NCBI RefSeq assembly: GCF_007970805.1
Contig: NZ_CP042433.1
Location: 620,001-684,000, forward strand
Direction: 5' to 3'
Origin: Flavisolibacter ginsenosidimutans
GTDB taxonomy: Bacteria > Bacteroidota > Bacteroidia > Chitinophagales > Chitinophagaceae
DNA length: 64,000 nucleotides
The position numbers and the translations under genes are program-made. The notes under the pieces are model-generated. The model made no database searches, was not told where the DNA came from, and saw only the letters and a program-made list of their open reading frames with translations. Shown piece by piece: positions 62,750 through 64,000 of this stretch. How positions within the stretch are numbered: position 1 is the first letter of the stretch; each line of letters starts with the position of its first letter.

Positions 62750-64000
62750 TGTTGGATTTTACCCGACTTCGCAAGAACACCAAAAAAGACTTCAGTAACC
62801 TGAAGCCGATAAAAGTAGCCATCCTGTCCGATTCGGCTTCGCAACTGCTGCATACGGCTTTGAAAGGATACGGTTACGACAAAGGTCTGCACTACGAAAT
62901 TTTTGAAGCCGATTACAACCAGATCGAACAGGAAGTTTTCAATCCCGCATCGGCTTTCTATTCCTTTTCACCGCAAGTGATTCTGTTGGTAAAAACGACG
63001 CCTAAACTGGTTCAACAGTTTTACGATTGCGAGTCAAAAGAACGTGTGCTTTTTGCGGAAAGAAAAATGGCGGAGTTGAATGCTTTAACAACAGCCATTG
63101 AACAACGATTAACGGCGAAAGTCATTCTCTTTACATTTCAGGAAAAAGACGACCGGGTTTACGGAAACTATGCCAACAAACTGGCGCAATCTTTTTTGTA
63201 TCAGGTGCGCAAACTAAATCTGCTTTTAATGCAAGCGGCGCAACAGCGACCAAACATTTTTATTTGTGATGTTCAGCAATTGACAACCGGAGCTGGTTGG
63301 CAAAACACCTGGGACGCAAAAAATTATTTTGCAACCGATCTTGTTTGGAGTCTTGATTTTCTGCCAACGGTTGCAAAGAACATCAGCGACATCGTTGAGG
63401 CAACCGAAGGAACGTTCAAAAAATGCCTCGTTGTGGATTTGGACAACACATTATGGGGCGGCGTTGTTGGCGACGACGGAATGAACGGCATTGAAATCGG
63501 CAATTTGGGAAGAGGCAAGGTCTTTACGCAGTTGCAAAAATGGATCAAAGAATTAAAGCAACGCGGTATCATCGTCTGTGTTTGCAGCAAGAACGCCGAG
63601 GCCATTGCCAAAGAGCCTTTTGAAAAACATCCCGATATGGTTTTACGGCTTGAAGACATTGCTGTTTTTGTGGCCAATTGGGAAAACAAAGTTGACAACC
63701 TGCGCTTCATAAAACAAACGCTCAACATTGGTTTTGATGCCATGGTCTTTTTGGACGACAATCCCTTTGAAAGAGGCATGGTGAAGGAAGCTATACCGGC
63801 ACTTGCGGTGCCCGAGTTGCCGCAAGATCCTGCGGAATATTTGGACTACTTGCAAAACCTGAATCTTTTTGAAACGGCTTCGTTTACCGCTGAAGATGTT
63901 CATCGCGTTCAGTTGTACCGCGAAGAAGCCGCACGGACTGCTTGGCAAAAAACATATGCAAACGAAGAAGATTATCTGGCGAGCCTCGAAATGAAAGCCG
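62749..64000 (+). CDS. FkbH-like HAD-IIIC phosphatase/glyceryl-ACP-type protein, partial
   Basis: Starts with ATG at 62749, overlapping the wzt stop by one base; runs past the window edge (417 codons seen). N-terminal domain of FkbH-like proteins (ILSDSASQLLHTALKGYG start), then HAD catalytic motif CLVVDLDNTLWGGVVGDDG near 226, motif II VCSKN, and motif IV VFLDDNPFERGMVK. FkbH proteins load glyceryl units from 1,3-bisphosphoglycerate onto carriers; in polysaccharide loci they may prepare glycerate-type or acyl decorations. A carrier protein gene would be expected just after the window. Confidence 0.9.
   Translation, partial: MLDFTRLRKNTKKDFSNLKPIKVAILSDSASQLLHTALKGYGYDKGLHYEIFEADYNQIEQEVFNPASAFYSFSPQVILLVKTTPKLVQQFYDCESKERVLFAERKMAELNALTTAIEQRLTAKVILFTFQEKDDRVYGNYANKLAQSFLYQVRKLNLLLMQAAQQRPNIFICDVQQLTTGAGWQNTWDAKNYFATDLVWSLDFLPTVAKNISDIVEATEGTFKKCLVVDLDNTLWGGVVGDDGMNGIEIGNLGRGKVFTQLQKWIKELKQRGIIVCVCSKNAEAIAKEPFEKHPDMVLRLEDIAVFVANWENKVDNLRFIKQTLNIGFDAMVFLDDNPFERGMVKEAIPALAVPELPQDPAEYLDYLQNLNLFETASFTAEDVHRVQLYREEAARTAWQKTYANEEDYLASLEMKA

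Noticed and set aside
1..64000. tRNA, rRNA, CRISPR arrays and insertion sequences
   Set aside because: Looked for TPsiC-like GTTC-AA arms, clustered 25-40-bp direct repeats and transposase motifs; none seen. The repeats found are not CRISPR: only two diverged copies with large, unequal spacing.

Overview
The window looks like a chromosomal segment of a Bacteroidota bacterium, most likely a Chitinophagaceae-type soil or freshwater species. Signs of this are lipoprotein signal peptides of the Bacteroidota kind, phylum-typical families (DUF4142, DUF4199, DUF2279, DUF5694, propeller-type sensor kinases), Shine-Dalgarno-poor starts, and TAnnTTTG boxes lying just upstream of several start codons. 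No rRNA, tRNA, CRISPR array, transposase or integrase was seen. The genus is an inference.

Layout. 1-4.6 kb: the 3'-truncated part of a FixI/CcoI-type copper P-type ATPase, a membrane Fe-S oxidoreductase, a phosphoribosyltransferase and a DUF2279 protein. 4.7-9.7 kb: phosphoglucomutase, a ParE-type toxin-antitoxin pair, an isoprenylcysteine-methyltransferase-like membrane protein, protein-L-isoaspartate methyltransferase and an Imm26-like protein. 9.8-18.1 kb: penicillin acylase, a small membrane protein, a large propeller-type sensor kinase, peptidase T and a DUF5694 protein. 18.2-20.3 kb: an accessory island of minus-strand genes (cupin, DUF433/DUF5615 toxin-antitoxin, lipoprotein) separated by two related, imperfectly palindromic repeats. 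20.3-24.7 kb: OmpA-like protein, SPFH protein, coiled-coil RmuC-like protein and a lipoprotein. 24.7-30.7 kb: a minus-strand L-arabinose operon (HAD phosphatase, araB, araD, aldose 1-epimerase, araA). 30.9-33.6 kb: lutABC lactate oxidation operon. 33.6-35.0 kb: a second accessory island (PIN toxin-antitoxin and a frameshifted gene) with two short attC-like elements. 35.3-40.3 kb: IscA-like protein, a membrane protein, methylmalonyl-CoA-mutase-type large subunit, DUF4142 lipoprotein and a serine hydrolase. 40.3-45.5 kb: minus-strand heptose and glycosyltransferase genes plus a degenerate dihydroorotase. 45.7-64 kb: a surface polysaccharide locus.

The polysaccharide locus is the largest functional unit. 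It holds gmd (GDP-sugar supply), Wza-like and Wzc-like export and chain-length proteins, a NusG/UpxY-type antiterminator behind a leader hairpin, an asparagine-synthetase-type amidotransferase, seven glycosyltransferase-like genes, a Wzm/Wzt ABC exporter and an FkbH-like protein that runs off the right edge. The first half of wzt is clearly more GC-rich than its second half, which suggests a mosaic gene.

The most unusual signal is the pair of accessory islands at 18.2-20.3 and 33.6-35.0 kb. In both, small defence or stress-type genes all point the same way and most are followed directly by a palindromic element, as in integron cassettes, yet no integrase is in view.
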